Source of the DNA: Eikenella halliae
GTDB taxonomy: Bacteria > Pseudomonadota > Gammaproteobacteria > Burkholderiales > Neisseriaceae
Length of the DNA stretch: 64,000 bases
Direction of reading: 5' to 3'
NCBI RefSeq assembly: GCF_001648475.1
Contig: NZ_LXSQ01000003.1
Location: 1 to 64,000 of the forward strand
Shown here: piece by piece, positions 43,428-51,474 of the stretch
Layout of the letters: every line of letters begins with the position of its first letter
How positions within the stretch are numbered: the stretch's first letter is position 1
Notes under the pieces: generated by a model
What the model saw: only the letters and a program-made list of their open reading frames with translations
The model's database searches: none
Told to the model about the DNA's origin: nothing
Made by a program: the position numbers and the translations under genes

Positions 43428-43533
43428 TATAGTGGGTTAAAATAAGAATGGTACAAGGCGGCGAGCCGCAGACAGTATGAGCAATACGGCAAGGCGAGCC
43501 AACGCTGTAGCATTCTTATTTTAATTCACTATA
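43428..43533. mobile_element. Correia-type element (CREE), variant terminal repeat, 106 bp
   Basis: TATAGTGGGTTAAAATAAGA at the left and TTATTTTAATTCACTATA at the right, pairing through AATAAGAATG/CATTCTTATT. The core AAGGCGGCGAGCCGCAGAC...GGCAAGGCGAGCCAACGC is standard. A distinct terminal-repeat subtype. Confidence 0.88.
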
Positions 43534-43657
43534 ATCGCCGCCAAGCGCCGCCCGCCGAACATAGCGTGGGGTGAAAATAAAGATAGAGCCGGGCGGCAAG
43601 ACGAACCAACGCTACCGCACATTCCTTTTAAACCCCCTTCGCAAAGAAAGCCCGCCC

Positions 43658-44143
43658 ATGAACCGCCCCGCCTACAAACGCCCCGAATCCGTGCTCGTGC
43701 TGCTGCACGACGGGCAAGGCCGCGCCCTGATGCTCGAGCGCGTGTCCCCGCCCGGCTTCTGGCAATCCGTAACCGGCAGCCTGGAAGAAGGCGAAACCCC
43801 GTTTGCCACCGCCCTGCGCGAAGTGGCCGAAGAAACCGGCATCCTGCTCGCGCCGGAAGAGCTCAAAGACTGGCACACGCAAAACGAATACGAAATCTAC
43901 GAACACTGGCGCCACCGCTACGCCCCCGGCGTTACCCGCAACACCGAACACGTCTTCTCTGCCCGCATCCCCGCCGCCAGCCCCGTACGCCTTTCCGATC
44001 GCGAACACCGCGCCTACCGCTGGCTGCCGCTGGCCGAAGCCGCCCGTCTCGCCTTTTCCCCTTCCAACCGCGAAGCATTGTTGCGTCTGGCCGCCGAAAC
44101 CGAGGGCAGACTACCTGAAAAATTGACTGCCCCACCGCTTTGA
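43658..44143 (+). CDS. nudB: Dihydroneopterin triphosphate diphosphatase (Nudix)
   Basis: Removes pyrophosphate from dihydroneopterin triphosphate in folate synthesis. 161 residues; Nudix box GSLEEGETPFATALREVAEETGI (about residues 36-58) complete with REVAEE. Surrounding WQSVTGSLEEGE and TEHVFSARIP fit NudB. ATG at 43658; the ORF upstream includes CREE-flank sequence. A DUS variant (AGACTACCTGAA) is in its 3' end. Other Nudix specificities are possible. Confidence 0.82.
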   Translation: MNRPAYKRPESVLVLLHDGQGRALMLERVSPPGFWQSVTGSLEEGETPFATALREVAEETGILLAPEELKDWHTQNEYEIYEHWRHRYAPGVTRNTEHVFSARIPAASPVRLSDREHRAYRWLPLAEAARLAFSPSNREALLRLAAETEGRLPEKLTAPPL

Positions 44144-44180
44144 TAGATGATGGCAGTCGTCAACCCAAACGAGCCCTGTT

Positions 44181-44654
44181 ATGGATACCCTGCTGCAAGA
44201 AGTTACCCAACAACTCGCCCAACGCGGCGAAACCATCACCTGCGCCGAATCCTGCACCGGCGGCCTGCTCGCCGCCGCGCTCACCCGCCTGCCCGGCAGT
44301 TCCGCCTGGTTTGAAACCGGCTTCGTCACCTACAGCAACCACGCCAAACAGCAGCTCCTCAACGTAAACCCCACCACCCTCAGCCACTACGGCGCGGTGA
44401 GCGAGGAAACCGTGCGCGAAATGGCGCTGGGCGCACTCATCGCCACCAAGGCCGACTACGCCATCAGCATCTCCGGCATCGCCGGCCCCGACGGCGGCAG
44501 CGAAGACAAACCCGTAGGCACGGTTTGGTTCAGCCTCGCCACCAAACAGCGCATCTGGGCGAAAGAGCAGCACTTCGAAGGCGACCGCGAAGCCGTGCGC
44601 ACCCAAGCCGTGCGCTTTGCCCTGATGCTGATGAAAAAGTATTTGGAGCGATAG
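44181..44654 (+). CDS. pncC: Nicotinamide-nucleotide amidohydrolase (CinA C-terminal domain)
   Basis: Deamidates NMN to nicotinate mononucleotide in pyridine salvage. 157 residues, a stand-alone CinA C-terminal domain: ETITCAESCTGGLLAAALTRLPGSS with the catalytic Ser, FVTYSNHAKQQLLNV, and ISGIAGPDGGSEDKPVGTVWF. Follows nudB after 37 bases. Ended by a DUS-pair terminator. Confidence 0.92.
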   Translation: MDTLLQEVTQQLAQRGETITCAESCTGGLLAAALTRLPGSSAWFETGFVTYSNHAKQQLLNVNPTTLSHYGAVSEETVREMALGALIATKADYAISISGIAGPDGGSEDKPVGTVWFSLATKQRIWAKEQHFEGDREAVRTQAVRFALMLMKKYLER

Positions 44655-44736
44655 GGTTAGATTAAATTTTGAAAGGCTGCCGAAGCTGGCTTGCAGGTTT
44701 CCGCAAAACCCAATTCCAGCTAGCCCATTCCCCTTC

Positions 44737-44771
44737 TAAAGGCTACCTGAAACCCTTTCAGGTAGCCTTTT
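44737..44771 (+). terminator. DUS-pair terminator after pncC
   Basis: AGGCTACCTGAA (44740-44751) and TTCAGGTAGCCT (44757-44768), stem AAAGGCTACCTGAAA with loop CCC and a TTTT tail. Confidence 0.75.
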
Positions 44772-44840
44772 CGTCTGCTAAGGGCAGGTCCTTTGTGGCA
44801 TAATACCGCCCATTTCCATCTTTCCAACAAACCGCAAATT

Positions 44841-46937
44841 ATGACCAAACCACGCAAAATCCTCGTTACCTCCGCGCTGCCCTATGCCAACGGCAGCATC
44901 CACCTCGGCCACATGGTCGAACACATCCAAACCGACGTTTGGGTGCGCTTTCAAAAACTGCGCGGCCACGAGTGCCACTACTGCTGCGCCGACGACACCC
45001 ACGGCACGCCCGTGATGCTGGCCGCGCAAAAACAAGGCATCGCGCCCGAAGACATGATTGCCAAAGTGCGCGAAGAGCACCTCGCCGACTTTACCGGTTT
45101 CCACATCGGCTACAGCAATTACTACAGCACCCATTCCCCTGAAAACAAACAGTTTTCCCAAGACATTTACCGCGCGCTGAAAGCCAACGGCAAAATTGAA
45201 AGCCGCGTCATCGAGCAGCTTTTCGACCCCGAAAAACAAATGTTCCTGCCCGACCGTTTCGTCAAAGGCGAATGCCCCAAATGCCACGCCCAAGACCAAT
45301 ACGGCGACAACTGCGAAGTCTGCGGCACGACCTATTCCCCGACCGAACTGATTAACCCGTATTCCGCCGTTTCCGGTGCCAAACCCGAATTGCGCGAATC
45401 CGAACACTTCTTCTTCAAACTGGGTGAATGTGCCGACTTCCTCAAAGCATGGACTTCCGGCAACAACCCGCACGACGGCAAGCCCCATCTGCAAGCCGAA
45501 GCCCTCAACAAAATGAAAGAATGGCTGGGCGAAGGCGAAGAAACCACCCTGTCCGACTGGGACATCTCCCGCGACGCGCCGTATTTCGGTTTCGAAATCC
45601 CCGACGCGCCGGGCAAATACTTCTACGTCTGGCTGGACGCGCCCGTCGGCTACATGGCGTCGTTTAAAAACCTGTGCGACCGCATCGGCGTCGATTTCGA
45701 CGAATATTTCAAAGCCGACAGCCAAACCGAGATGTACCACTTCATCGGCAAAGACATCCTCTATTTCCACGCCCTGTTCTGGCCCGCCATGCTGCATTTC
45801 TCCGGCCACCGCACCCCGACCGGCGTGTACGCACACGGCTTCCTGACCGTCGACGGACAAAAAATGTCCAAATCGCGCGGCACCTTCATCACCGCCAAAT
45901 CCTATCTGGAACAAGGCCTGAACCCCGAGTGGATGCGCTACTACATCGCCGCCAAGCTCAACAGCAAAATCGAAGACATCGATTTGAACCTGCAAGACTT
46001 TATCAGCCGCGTAAACAGCGACCTCGTCGGCAAATACGTCAACATCGCCGCCCGCGCGTCGGGCTTTCTGGCCAAACGTTTTGAAGGCCGTCTGAAAGAC
46101 GTTTCAGGTAGCCTGTTATTGCAAAAACTCGCTGCCGAAAGCGACAACATAGCCGAGCAATACGAAAACCGCGAATACGCCCGCGCCCTGCGCGACATCA
46201 TGGCATTGGCGGATGCCGTGAACGAATACGTCGATGCCAACAAACCTTGGGAACTCGCCAAACAAGAAGGTCAAGACGAACGCCTGCACGAAGTATGCAG
46301 CGAACTCATCAACGCCTTCACCATGCTGACCGCCTACCTCGCCCCCGTGTTGCCGCAAACCGCCGCCAACGCCGCGCGTTTCCTCAATCTGGACGCGATC
46401 ACCTGGGCGAACACGCGCGAAACCCTAGGCGAACACGCCATCAACAAATACGAACATTTAATGCAACGAGTGGAGCAAAAACAAGTGGACGATTTAATCG
46501 AAGCCAACAAACAAAGCATTGCCGCCGCAGCCGCGCCTGTTGAAGACAGCAAATACGAAAAAGTCGCCGAACAGGCCAGCTTCGACGACTTCATGAAAGT
46601 CGCCGAACAGGCCAGCTTCGACGACTTCATGAAAATCGACATGCGCGTCGCCAAAGTATTGAACTGCGAAGCCGTCGAAGGCAGCACCAAACTCCTGAAA
46701 TTCGACCTCGATTTCGGTTTTGAAAAACGCATCATCTTCTCCGGCATCGCTGCGTCTTATCCCAACCCCGCCGAGTTGAACGGCCGCATGGTCATCGCCG
46801 TCGCCAACTTCGCCCCGCGCAAAATGGCCAAATTCGGCGTATCCGAAGGAATGATTCTCTCTGCCGCCACGGCAGACGGAAAACTGAAGCTCTTGGATGT
46901 CGATGCGGGCGCACAGCCGGGCGACAAAGTGGGCTAA
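44841..46937 (+). CDS. metG: Methionyl-tRNA synthetase
   Basis: Charges tRNA-Met. 698 residues: SALPYANGSIHLGHM (HIGH motif), zinc knuckle CPKC...CEVC (about residues 145-165), KMSKSRGTF, an anticodon-binding helical domain, and a C-terminal EMAPII-like tRNA-binding domain (KIDMRVAKVLNCEAVEGSTKLLKFDLD). A 36-bp direct duplication (46560-46595, 46596-46631) repeats KVAEQASFDDFM in the linker before that domain. An exact Neisseria AG-DUS (AGGCCGTCTGAA, 46085-46096) lies 6 bp from an inverted Eikenella DUS (46103-46114). Confidence 0.96.
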   Translation: MTKPRKILVTSALPYANGSIHLGHMVEHIQTDVWVRFQKLRGHECHYCCADDTHGTPVMLAAQKQGIAPEDMIAKVREEHLADFTGFHIGYSNYYSTHSPENKQFSQDIYRALKANGKIESRVIEQLFDPEKQMFLPDRFVKGECPKCHAQDQYGDNCEVCGTTYSPTELINPYSAVSGAKPELRESEHFFFKLGECADFLKAWTSGNNPHDGKPHLQAEALNKMKEWLGEGEETTLSDWDISRDAPYFGFEIPDAPGKYFYVWLDAPVGYMASFKNLCDRIGVDFDEYFKADSQTEMYHFIGKDILYFHALFWPAMLHFSGHRTPTGVYAHGFLTVDGQKMSKSRGTFITAKSYLEQGLNPEWMRYYIAAKLNSKIEDIDLNLQDFISRVNSDLVGKYVNIAARASGFLAKRFEGRLKDVSGSLLLQKLAAESDNIAEQYENREYARALRDIMALADAVNEYVDANKPWELAKQEGQDERLHEVCSELINAFTMLTAYLAPVLPQTAANAARFLNLDAITWANTRETLGEHAINKYEHLMQRVEQKQVDDLIEANKQSIAAAAAPVEDSKYEKVAEQASFDDFMKVAEQASFDDFMKIDMRVAKVLNCEAVEGSTKLLKFDLDFGFEKRIIFSGIAASYPNPAELNGRMVIAVANFAPRKMAKFGVSEGMILSAATADGKLKLLDVDAGAQPGDKVG
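46085..46114. repeat. Neisseria-type DUS next to an inverted Eikenella-type DUS inside metG
   Basis: AGGCCGTCTGAA at 46085-46096 and TTCAGGTAGCCT at 46103-46114. Both are translated in frame (EGRLKDVSGSL). Confidence 0.9.
46560..46631 (+). repeat. 36-bp perfect direct duplication in metG
   Basis: The unit AAAGTCGCCGAACAGGCCAG...TTCATG occurs at 46560-46595 and again at 46596-46631 without change. In frame, it adds 12 residues. Confidence 0.97.
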
Positions 46938-46942
46938 ATGCT

Positions 46943-46977
46943 AAAAAGGCTACCTGAAATTTCAGGTAGCCTTTTTC
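46943..46977 (+). terminator. Perfect DUS-palindrome terminator after metG
   Basis: AGGCTACCTGAA (46947-46958) and TTCAGGTAGCCT (46961-46972) with AAAAA and TTTTT flanks; almost no loop. Confidence 0.8.
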
Positions 46978-47029
46978 TGATACGCTGCCCACTACTTCAT
47001 TCTCAAGCAAGCTCACCAAAGGAATGAGC

Positions 47030-47533
47030 ATGACAAACAAAACCTTCACCCTCCCGCTGCTGCTGGCCGCCCTCGCCGTGTCTGCCTGCGTTCATCCCCA
47101 ACCAAATGCCGGCCATGCCTCGCTAGCCAACGAATGCGAGCAGCTTGTCAAAGATACAGATACCTTAGCCACTGCCGCATACTGCTACCGGGAAAATCCA
47201 GAAGTATCTATATATTTCAACGATTTATCCTTAACACTACTCTTTAACCATCCCAAAGCGGAACTTTGTCGCCGTCAATTACTCCAATCCCCGCAGAAGA
47301 ACTACCGTCTAAATGCCGATCCAAACAAGCTCTGTGCCGACACGCGCGACGAACGCAACCGCTTGCGCCGCCAAGTGGAAGCCTTTGCCGACAGCAAAAT
47401 GGCCGAATACGCTGCCGCCGAGGCGCCCAAACGCGGCATCTCCGCCGTAGAGTTGTTGCGCCAAACACGCGCCGAGGAAGCCGAACGCCGTGCTAGAGTG
47501 GATGCCGCCATCCGCCGGATAGAAGACCGCTAA
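47030..47533 (+). CDS. Hypothetical lipoprotein
   Basis: 167 residues: signal peptide with lipobox VSAC (Cys about residue 20), then a short domain with several further cysteines (NECEQL, AYCYRE, ELCRRQ, KLCADT) that may pair, and a charged helical C-terminus (RLRRQVEAFADSKMAEYAAAEAPKR...RRIEDR) likely to be a coiled coil. AAAGGA at 47018-47023 favours ATG 47030 over 47024. Not a family I recognise. Confidence 0.7.
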   Translation: MTNKTFTLPLLLAALAVSACVHPQPNAGHASLANECEQLVKDTDTLATAAYCYRENPEVSIYFNDLSLTLLFNHPKAELCRRQLLQSPQKNYRLNADPNKLCADTRDERNRLRRQVEAFADSKMAEYAAAEAPKRGISAVELLRQTRAEEAERRARVDAAIRRIEDR

Positions 47534-47550
47534 GCAGCATCCGCCCCAAG

Positions 47551-47584
47551 CAAAAGGCTACCTGAAATTTTCAGGTAGCCTTTC
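47551..47584. terminator. DUS-palindrome terminator between convergent genes
   Basis: AGGCTACCTGAA (47555-47566) and TTCAGGTAGCCT (47570-47581); AAAA/TTTC flanks, loop of 3. Confidence 0.75.
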
Positions 47585-47603
47585 TCTATGCTCCAGCGCC
47601 GAT

Positions 47604-48215
47604 TTATTTTTGCTGCTGCGGTGCAGTCATCTGTTGCTGCCAGCGCTGCTGCATATCCTGCTCCAGCTGCGTTAGGTTGATGATGCCGGCCGCGGCAAAC
47701 AACAGCATCATCACCATAGCCGTTACCATCAGGGCGCAGGAACTGGCAATATAGCCCAGCAACACCTGCCACAGCCGCACGCCGCAGAGGCGGGCATAGC
47801 CCATCACGCCCACGGCAAACGCCCAGGCCACCCAAACTTGCAGCAACAGTGCCAAACTGGGTACGTACAGAAGCAACAAAGCAGGCAAAGAGAGCACTTC
47901 AGTAAGCAGCGTGTAGCCCCACAAAGATTGCCGACGGCCGCCGAGCGCACCCATCAGCCGGGTCATCACGCCGGCAAACACCGGCCATTTCACCAAATTT
48001 AGGCTCAATACAAACGCTATCATGCCATATTGCCCGTTTAAAACAGACGAGCGCACCGCAGTGTTCACCGCGGCTACCATCACCAATGCGCCCAAGCAAT
48101 CCAACAGCGGATAGGTATATTCTTCGGCAGGGCGCAATCGCAGCCGCACCAGGTTGGCGGCATCACTCATCAATCGGTACATGGCAAGCAATCGTTGGTT
48201 GTGAAAAGGCGGCAT
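47604..48215 (-). CDS. Yip1-like integral membrane protein
   Basis: 203 residues with five hydrophobic segments after an N-terminal LRLRPAEEYTYPLLDCLGALVMVAA, the layout of Yip1/DUF1282 family proteins, and a Gln-rich tail (QQRWQQQMTAPQQQK). The ATG at 48215 directly abuts a CREE and has no ribosome-binding site; the ATG at 48182 (MYRLMSDAANL) is an alternative start. Function unknown. Confidence 0.7.
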   Translation of the reverse strand: MPPFHNQRLLAMYRLMSDAANLVRLRLRPAEEYTYPLLDCLGALVMVAAVNTAVRSSVLNGQYGMIAFVLSLNLVKWPVFAGVMTRLMGALGGRRQSLWGYTLLTEVLSLPALLLLYVPSLALLLQVWVAWAFAVGVMGYARLCGVRLWQVLLGYIASSCALMVTAMVMMLLFAAAGIINLTQLEQDMQQRWQQQMTAPQQQK

Positions 48216-48217
48216 TA

Positions 48218-48286
48218 TATAGTGAATTAAATTTAAACCAGTACAGCGTTGTCTCGCCTTGTCCTGATTTTTGTTAATTCACTATA
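48218..48286. mobile_element. Internally deleted, chimeric CREE, 69 bp
   Basis: Left end TATAGTGAATTAAATTTAAA (as at 18569) but right end TTTTTGTTAATTCACTATA (as at 22388). The core lacks the 35 bp or so between two CGCCTTG words, leaving a single GTCTCGCCTTGTCCTGA. Confidence 0.88.
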
Positions 48287-48297
48287 ACGCCAAAGCC

Positions 48298-48348
48298 AGA
48301 GGCTACCTGAAAGCGGTAACGACGTTACCCGTTTTTCAGGTAGCCTTT
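48298..48348 (-). terminator. DUS-pair hairpin after phrB
   Basis: AGGCTACCTGAA (48300-48311) and TTCAGGTAGCCT (48335-48346); inner stem GGTAACGACGTTACC. Confidence 0.6.
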
Positions 48349-48362
48349 AATATCGCCCTGCC

Positions 48363-49682
48363 CTAGCGCGCCCGATAATCCACTACCGGCGAGGGGTAGC
48401 CGTTGGTGTTCACTTCCGCCGCGGCCAGCCACGGGGCGTGAATACGGCGGCTGTCGAGGTGTGCCAACTGCGGCAGATGGCGGCGGATGAATTGGCCGTC
48501 GGGATCGAGTTTTTGCGACCACACCACGGGGTTGAAGGGCTGCCGTTCGGCCTGTTTGCCGCCCAGGCCGGCGGCCAGCTGCCAGTTGCCGCTATTGGCG
48601 GCGGGCTCAAAATCCAGCAACTGGCGTGCAAACCAGCCGGCACCATCCTGCCAGCGGCCGCCCAGCACGCGGCAGAAAAAGGCAGCGCAGAAACAGCGCA
48701 GGCTGTGTGGCAGCCAGCCGGTGTCGCGCAAGAGGCGCATGGCGGCATCGGCCAGCGGGTAGCCGGTTATGCCTTGCTGCCAAGCGGCCATCAGCATTTC
48801 GTTGGTCTGTCCGGCTGCGGCGCGGTGTTCGGGCAGGCCGTGCTGCAACACATCGGGATATTGGCGGAAATAATGCCGCCAAAATTCGCGCCGAGCCAAA
48901 GCTTCGTGCCAGGCAGCAGCATCGGGCGCGCTGCCTGCCGCTGCCCAAACTTGGCGGATAGAGAGCGTGCCGAGCACCAGATGTGGCGAGAGTTGCGAGC
49001 TGCCGTGTTGGGCGGGCAGGTCTCGTAGCACGGCGTAATACGGCAGGCTCGGCAAAAATTCGGCCAGCTGCTGCCGAGCGGCGGTTTCGCCGCCGGGAAT
49101 GGTGAGCACGGCTCGAGGGACAACAGGCAGCGCAGCCGTTTTCAGATTTTCAGGTAGCCTTTGTTGCTGCGCAGCCAAATCCGTCGGCGGCCAAGCCGGT
49201 GCTTGCCAAGCGGCATATTGTTCAACACACGCAGCCTGCCAGGCTACCTGAAACGCGGCAAAGGCCGGTTCATTGAAATACGGCGCACGGATAAATTGGA
49301 AGGGCGGCTGCAACAGACCGTCGGCCACGCTGCTCAGCCGGCAGCCCTGCTTTTCCAGCACGGCGCGTAATGCACCCTGCCCCGCCCCGTTGGCGGCACA
49401 CACCACCTCAGCCGCATGGCAATACGCTGCCATTTCTGCCACCGCCTGCACGGGATTGCCTTCGCGCACATGCAACGGAATACCACATTTGGCCAGCCGT
49501 GCCTGCAAATCGCGCAGGCTCTGCCAAATAAAATAGCGCCGCCGCGCTGTGAGCGTGCCTTCGTTCGGCCACACATACAGGCCGAGCAGCGGGCGGCCGC
49601 TGCAGGCAGCCGCTTGCAGGGCGGGCTGATCGTCGGTGCGCAGGTCGTGGCGGAACCAGACTAAGGTGGTGGGCACGCTCAT
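48363..49682 (-). CDS. phrB: Deoxyribodipyrimidine photolyase
   Basis: Light-driven repair of cyclobutane pyrimidine dimers using FAD and an antenna. 439 residues from MSVPTTLVWFRHDLRTDDQPAL: N-terminal antenna domain, then the helical FAD domain with SPHLVLGTLSIRQVW, EFWRHYFRQYPDVL, YPLADAAMRLLRDTGWLPHSLR and WQDGAGWFARQLLDFEPAANSGNWQ. In-gene DUS copies encode FQVA and LPEN. The start overlaps the waaF stop (ATGA), so both are probably translated together. A longer in-frame ORF upstream runs inside waaF. Confidence 0.93.
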   Translation of the reverse strand: MSVPTTLVWFRHDLRTDDQPALQAAACSGRPLLGLYVWPNEGTLTARRRYFIWQSLRDLQARLAKCGIPLHVREGNPVQAVAEMAAYCHAAEVVCAANGAGQGALRAVLEKQGCRLSSVADGLLQPPFQFIRAPYFNEPAFAAFQVAWQAACVEQYAAWQAPAWPPTDLAAQQQRLPENLKTAALPVVPRAVLTIPGGETAARQQLAEFLPSLPYYAVLRDLPAQHGSSQLSPHLVLGTLSIRQVWAAAGSAPDAAAWHEALARREFWRHYFRQYPDVLQHGLPEHRAAAGQTNEMLMAAWQQGITGYPLADAAMRLLRDTGWLPHSLRCFCAAFFCRVLGGRWQDGAGWFARQLLDFEPAANSGNWQLAAGLGGKQAERQPFNPVVWSQKLDPDGQFIRRHLPQLAHLDSRRIHAPWLAAAEVNTNGYPSPVVDYRAR

Positions 49683-50734
49683 TTTGCGGGGGTTTCCGGC
49701 GTTTGTTCGGGGAAGCCGGAGCAGACGGCACGGCAGCCGGCTTGGTGCACCAATTCCGGCTCGAGCTTGTTGAGGCAGTCGGTGTGGCCGAGCGGGCATT
49801 CGCGCTTGAAGCAGGGGCTGCACTCGAGGTGCAGGCTCACCATCTGCGCGTGCGGGCTCAGGGGCGGGGTGTGTTCGGGGCTGGACGAGCCGTACACGGC
49901 GGCCAGCGGGCGGTCTAGCGCGGCAGCCAGGTGCATCAGGCCGCTGTCGTTGCACACCACGATTTGCGCCAGGGCGAGCAAATCGATGGCTTCGGATAAG
50001 CTGGTGCGCCCGCACAAATTGGTGCAGAGGCTACCTGAAAGCCGCTGCACTTCTTCGGCGGTTTCGTGGTCTTTGGCCGAGCCGAACAGCCAAATCTGAC
50101 GGCCTTCGGCGGCATAGTGTTTGGCCAGCGCGGCAAAATGGCGCGGCGGCCAGCGTTTGGCCGGGCCGTATTCTGCACCGGGGCAGAAGGCGGCAATCGG
50201 CCGGGCGTTGTCCAAACCGTGCGCCTGCATGGCGGCGGCGCTGGCGGCGGCGGAAACGGCGAGGCGGGGAAAATCGCCGGGGCGCGGCTCGAACGGCACG
50301 CCCTTCGGGTAGGCCAAGGCTGTGTAACGATCAACCATCAGCGGCAGCGCGGCCTTATCCAGCTTGCGGATGTCGTTGAGCAGCGGGTAGCGGCTCTCGC
50401 CCACATAGCCGGTGCGCTGCGCGATGCCGCCGGCGCGGGCAATCAGCGCGGATTTAAACGAGCCGGGCAACACGATTACTTGGTCGTAGCCGCGCCGCGC
50501 CAGCTCTTTGCCCAGCCGCCAGCGCTCGCGCAGTTGCAATGCGCCGTGGGCGAAGGGGTTTTCCAAAATCCGGTTGATTTCGGGCATGCGCTCGAACACG
50601 GCCATCGACCACTTGGGCGCGAATACGTCGATCCGGCAGCCGGGGTGCAGTTCGTGCAGGCGGCGGTAGAGCGGCTGCGTCATCACGCAGTCGCCGATCC
50701 ACGAAGGGGAGATGATGAGGATGTTTTTGGACAT
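49679..50734 (-). CDS. waaF: Lipopolysaccharide heptosyltransferase II
   Basis: Adds the second L-glycero-D-manno-heptose to the LPS inner core. 351 residues from MSKNILIISPSWIGDCVMTQPLYRRLHELHP, a GT-B fold (GT9). FCPGAEYGPAKRWPPRHFAAL and the C-terminal CNDSGLMHLAAALDRPLAAVYGSSSPEHTPPLS nucleotide-sugar site are diagnostic. The Cys-rich CSPCFKRECPLGHTDCL segment before the C-terminus is typical of WaaF. A DUS near 50030 encodes LSGSL. A decayed CREE lies 38 bp upstream. Confidence 0.93.
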   Translation of the reverse strand: MSKNILIISPSWIGDCVMTQPLYRRLHELHPGCRIDVFAPKWSMAVFERMPEINRILENPFAHGALQLRERWRLGKELARRGYDQVIVLPGSFKSALIARAGGIAQRTGYVGESRYPLLNDIRKLDKAALPLMVDRYTALAYPKGVPFEPRPGDFPRLAVSAAASAAAMQAHGLDNARPIAAFCPGAEYGPAKRWPPRHFAALAKHYAAEGRQIWLFGSAKDHETAEEVQRLSGSLCTNLCGRTSLSEAIDLLALAQIVVCNDSGLMHLAAALDRPLAAVYGSSSPEHTPPLSPHAQMVSLHLECSPCFKRECPLGHTDCLNKLEPELVHQAGCRAVCSGFPEQTPETPAK

Positions 50735-50771
50735 AGAGGGGAAGAAGGGGCGGGCTGCCGCTTTCCGTATG

Positions 50772-50855
50772 TATAGTGAATAAATCGCAATGCTGTGGCG
50801 TTGACTAGCCTTGACGTACTGCCTGCACGCCTTGCGGCCCGCCGCCTTCACTATA
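50772..50855. mobile_element. Degenerate CREE, 84 bp
   Basis: TATAGTGAATAAATCGCAAT at the left and GCCTTCACTATA at the right; the interior keeps TTGACGTACTGCCTGCACGC, an altered CREE core. It lies upstream of waaF. The remaining gap (50856-51064) holds a single DUS near 50897 and no gene. Confidence 0.7.
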
Positions 50856-51064
50856 TACCCGGCTTTTGCAGCAGGGCGCAACGGGGTTTGGAGTTTCAGG
50901 TAGCCCTATAGCCGATACGCGGGAAAACCGGCGCATGGCAGGACGAGCTTCGATCTGCCACCCGTATGTTTTGAAGCGGCGGACGCCCGCCCTATTCATT
51001 GTTTTTGTACGTCAGCCGGCGGGATGGCTGCGCGTGCCGTATGCGTGCAAACCAAGGCGGTGAA

Positions 51065-51256
51065 TCAATGATGTCCGTCCGCTTCGCCGTCGAGTCGGTA
51101 AATCCGGCTGCAATACGGGCATTCGACGCTACCGTTGGAGGTAATCGGCAGAAATACGCGCGGATGGCCGTTCCAGGCTTCGTGCGTGGGGCCGCTGCAA
51201 TGCAGGGGCAGGTCGGCGGGGGTGATGACGATGGGGGGTTGGGCTTGGTAGGGCAT
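51065..51256 (-). CDS. Small zinc-finger protein (zf-CHCC, NDUFS6-like)
   Basis: 63 residues: LHCSGPTHEAWNGHPRVFLPI then SVECPYCSRIYRL. The Cys, His and the CPYC pair form the CHCC zinc finger shared with the mitochondrial complex I accessory subunit NDUFS6. Bacterial members are small stand-alone proteins of unknown function. Divergent from nothing obvious; flanked by DUS-containing gaps. Confidence 0.8.
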   Translation of the reverse strand: MPYQAQPPIVITPADLPLHCSGPTHEAWNGHPRVFLPITSNGSVECPYCSRIYRLDGEADGHH

Positions 51257-51474
51257 GATGTTTCCTTATCGGGCGGGGTGCGGGCTTGACTGCGGCGCTG
51301 CCTTGCCGTGTTGTTTTACGAAAAACGGCCAGGCCGGCCAGTTTTGCGAGAACTGCAATTATACCGATGCTCGGATGGGAGGTGTAGCGGCGGCAGGCCG
51401 AACCAAGCGGGAAAGGCTACCTGAAAATAGGGTGGCAATCAGACGGAGGGCTTAGCAGAAATTTTCAGGTAGCC

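Noticed and set aside
43560..43620. CREE-like words GGGCGGCAAGACGAACCAACGC before nudB
   Set aside because: It resembles part of the CREE core near the intact element at 43428 but lacks ends; too short to call.
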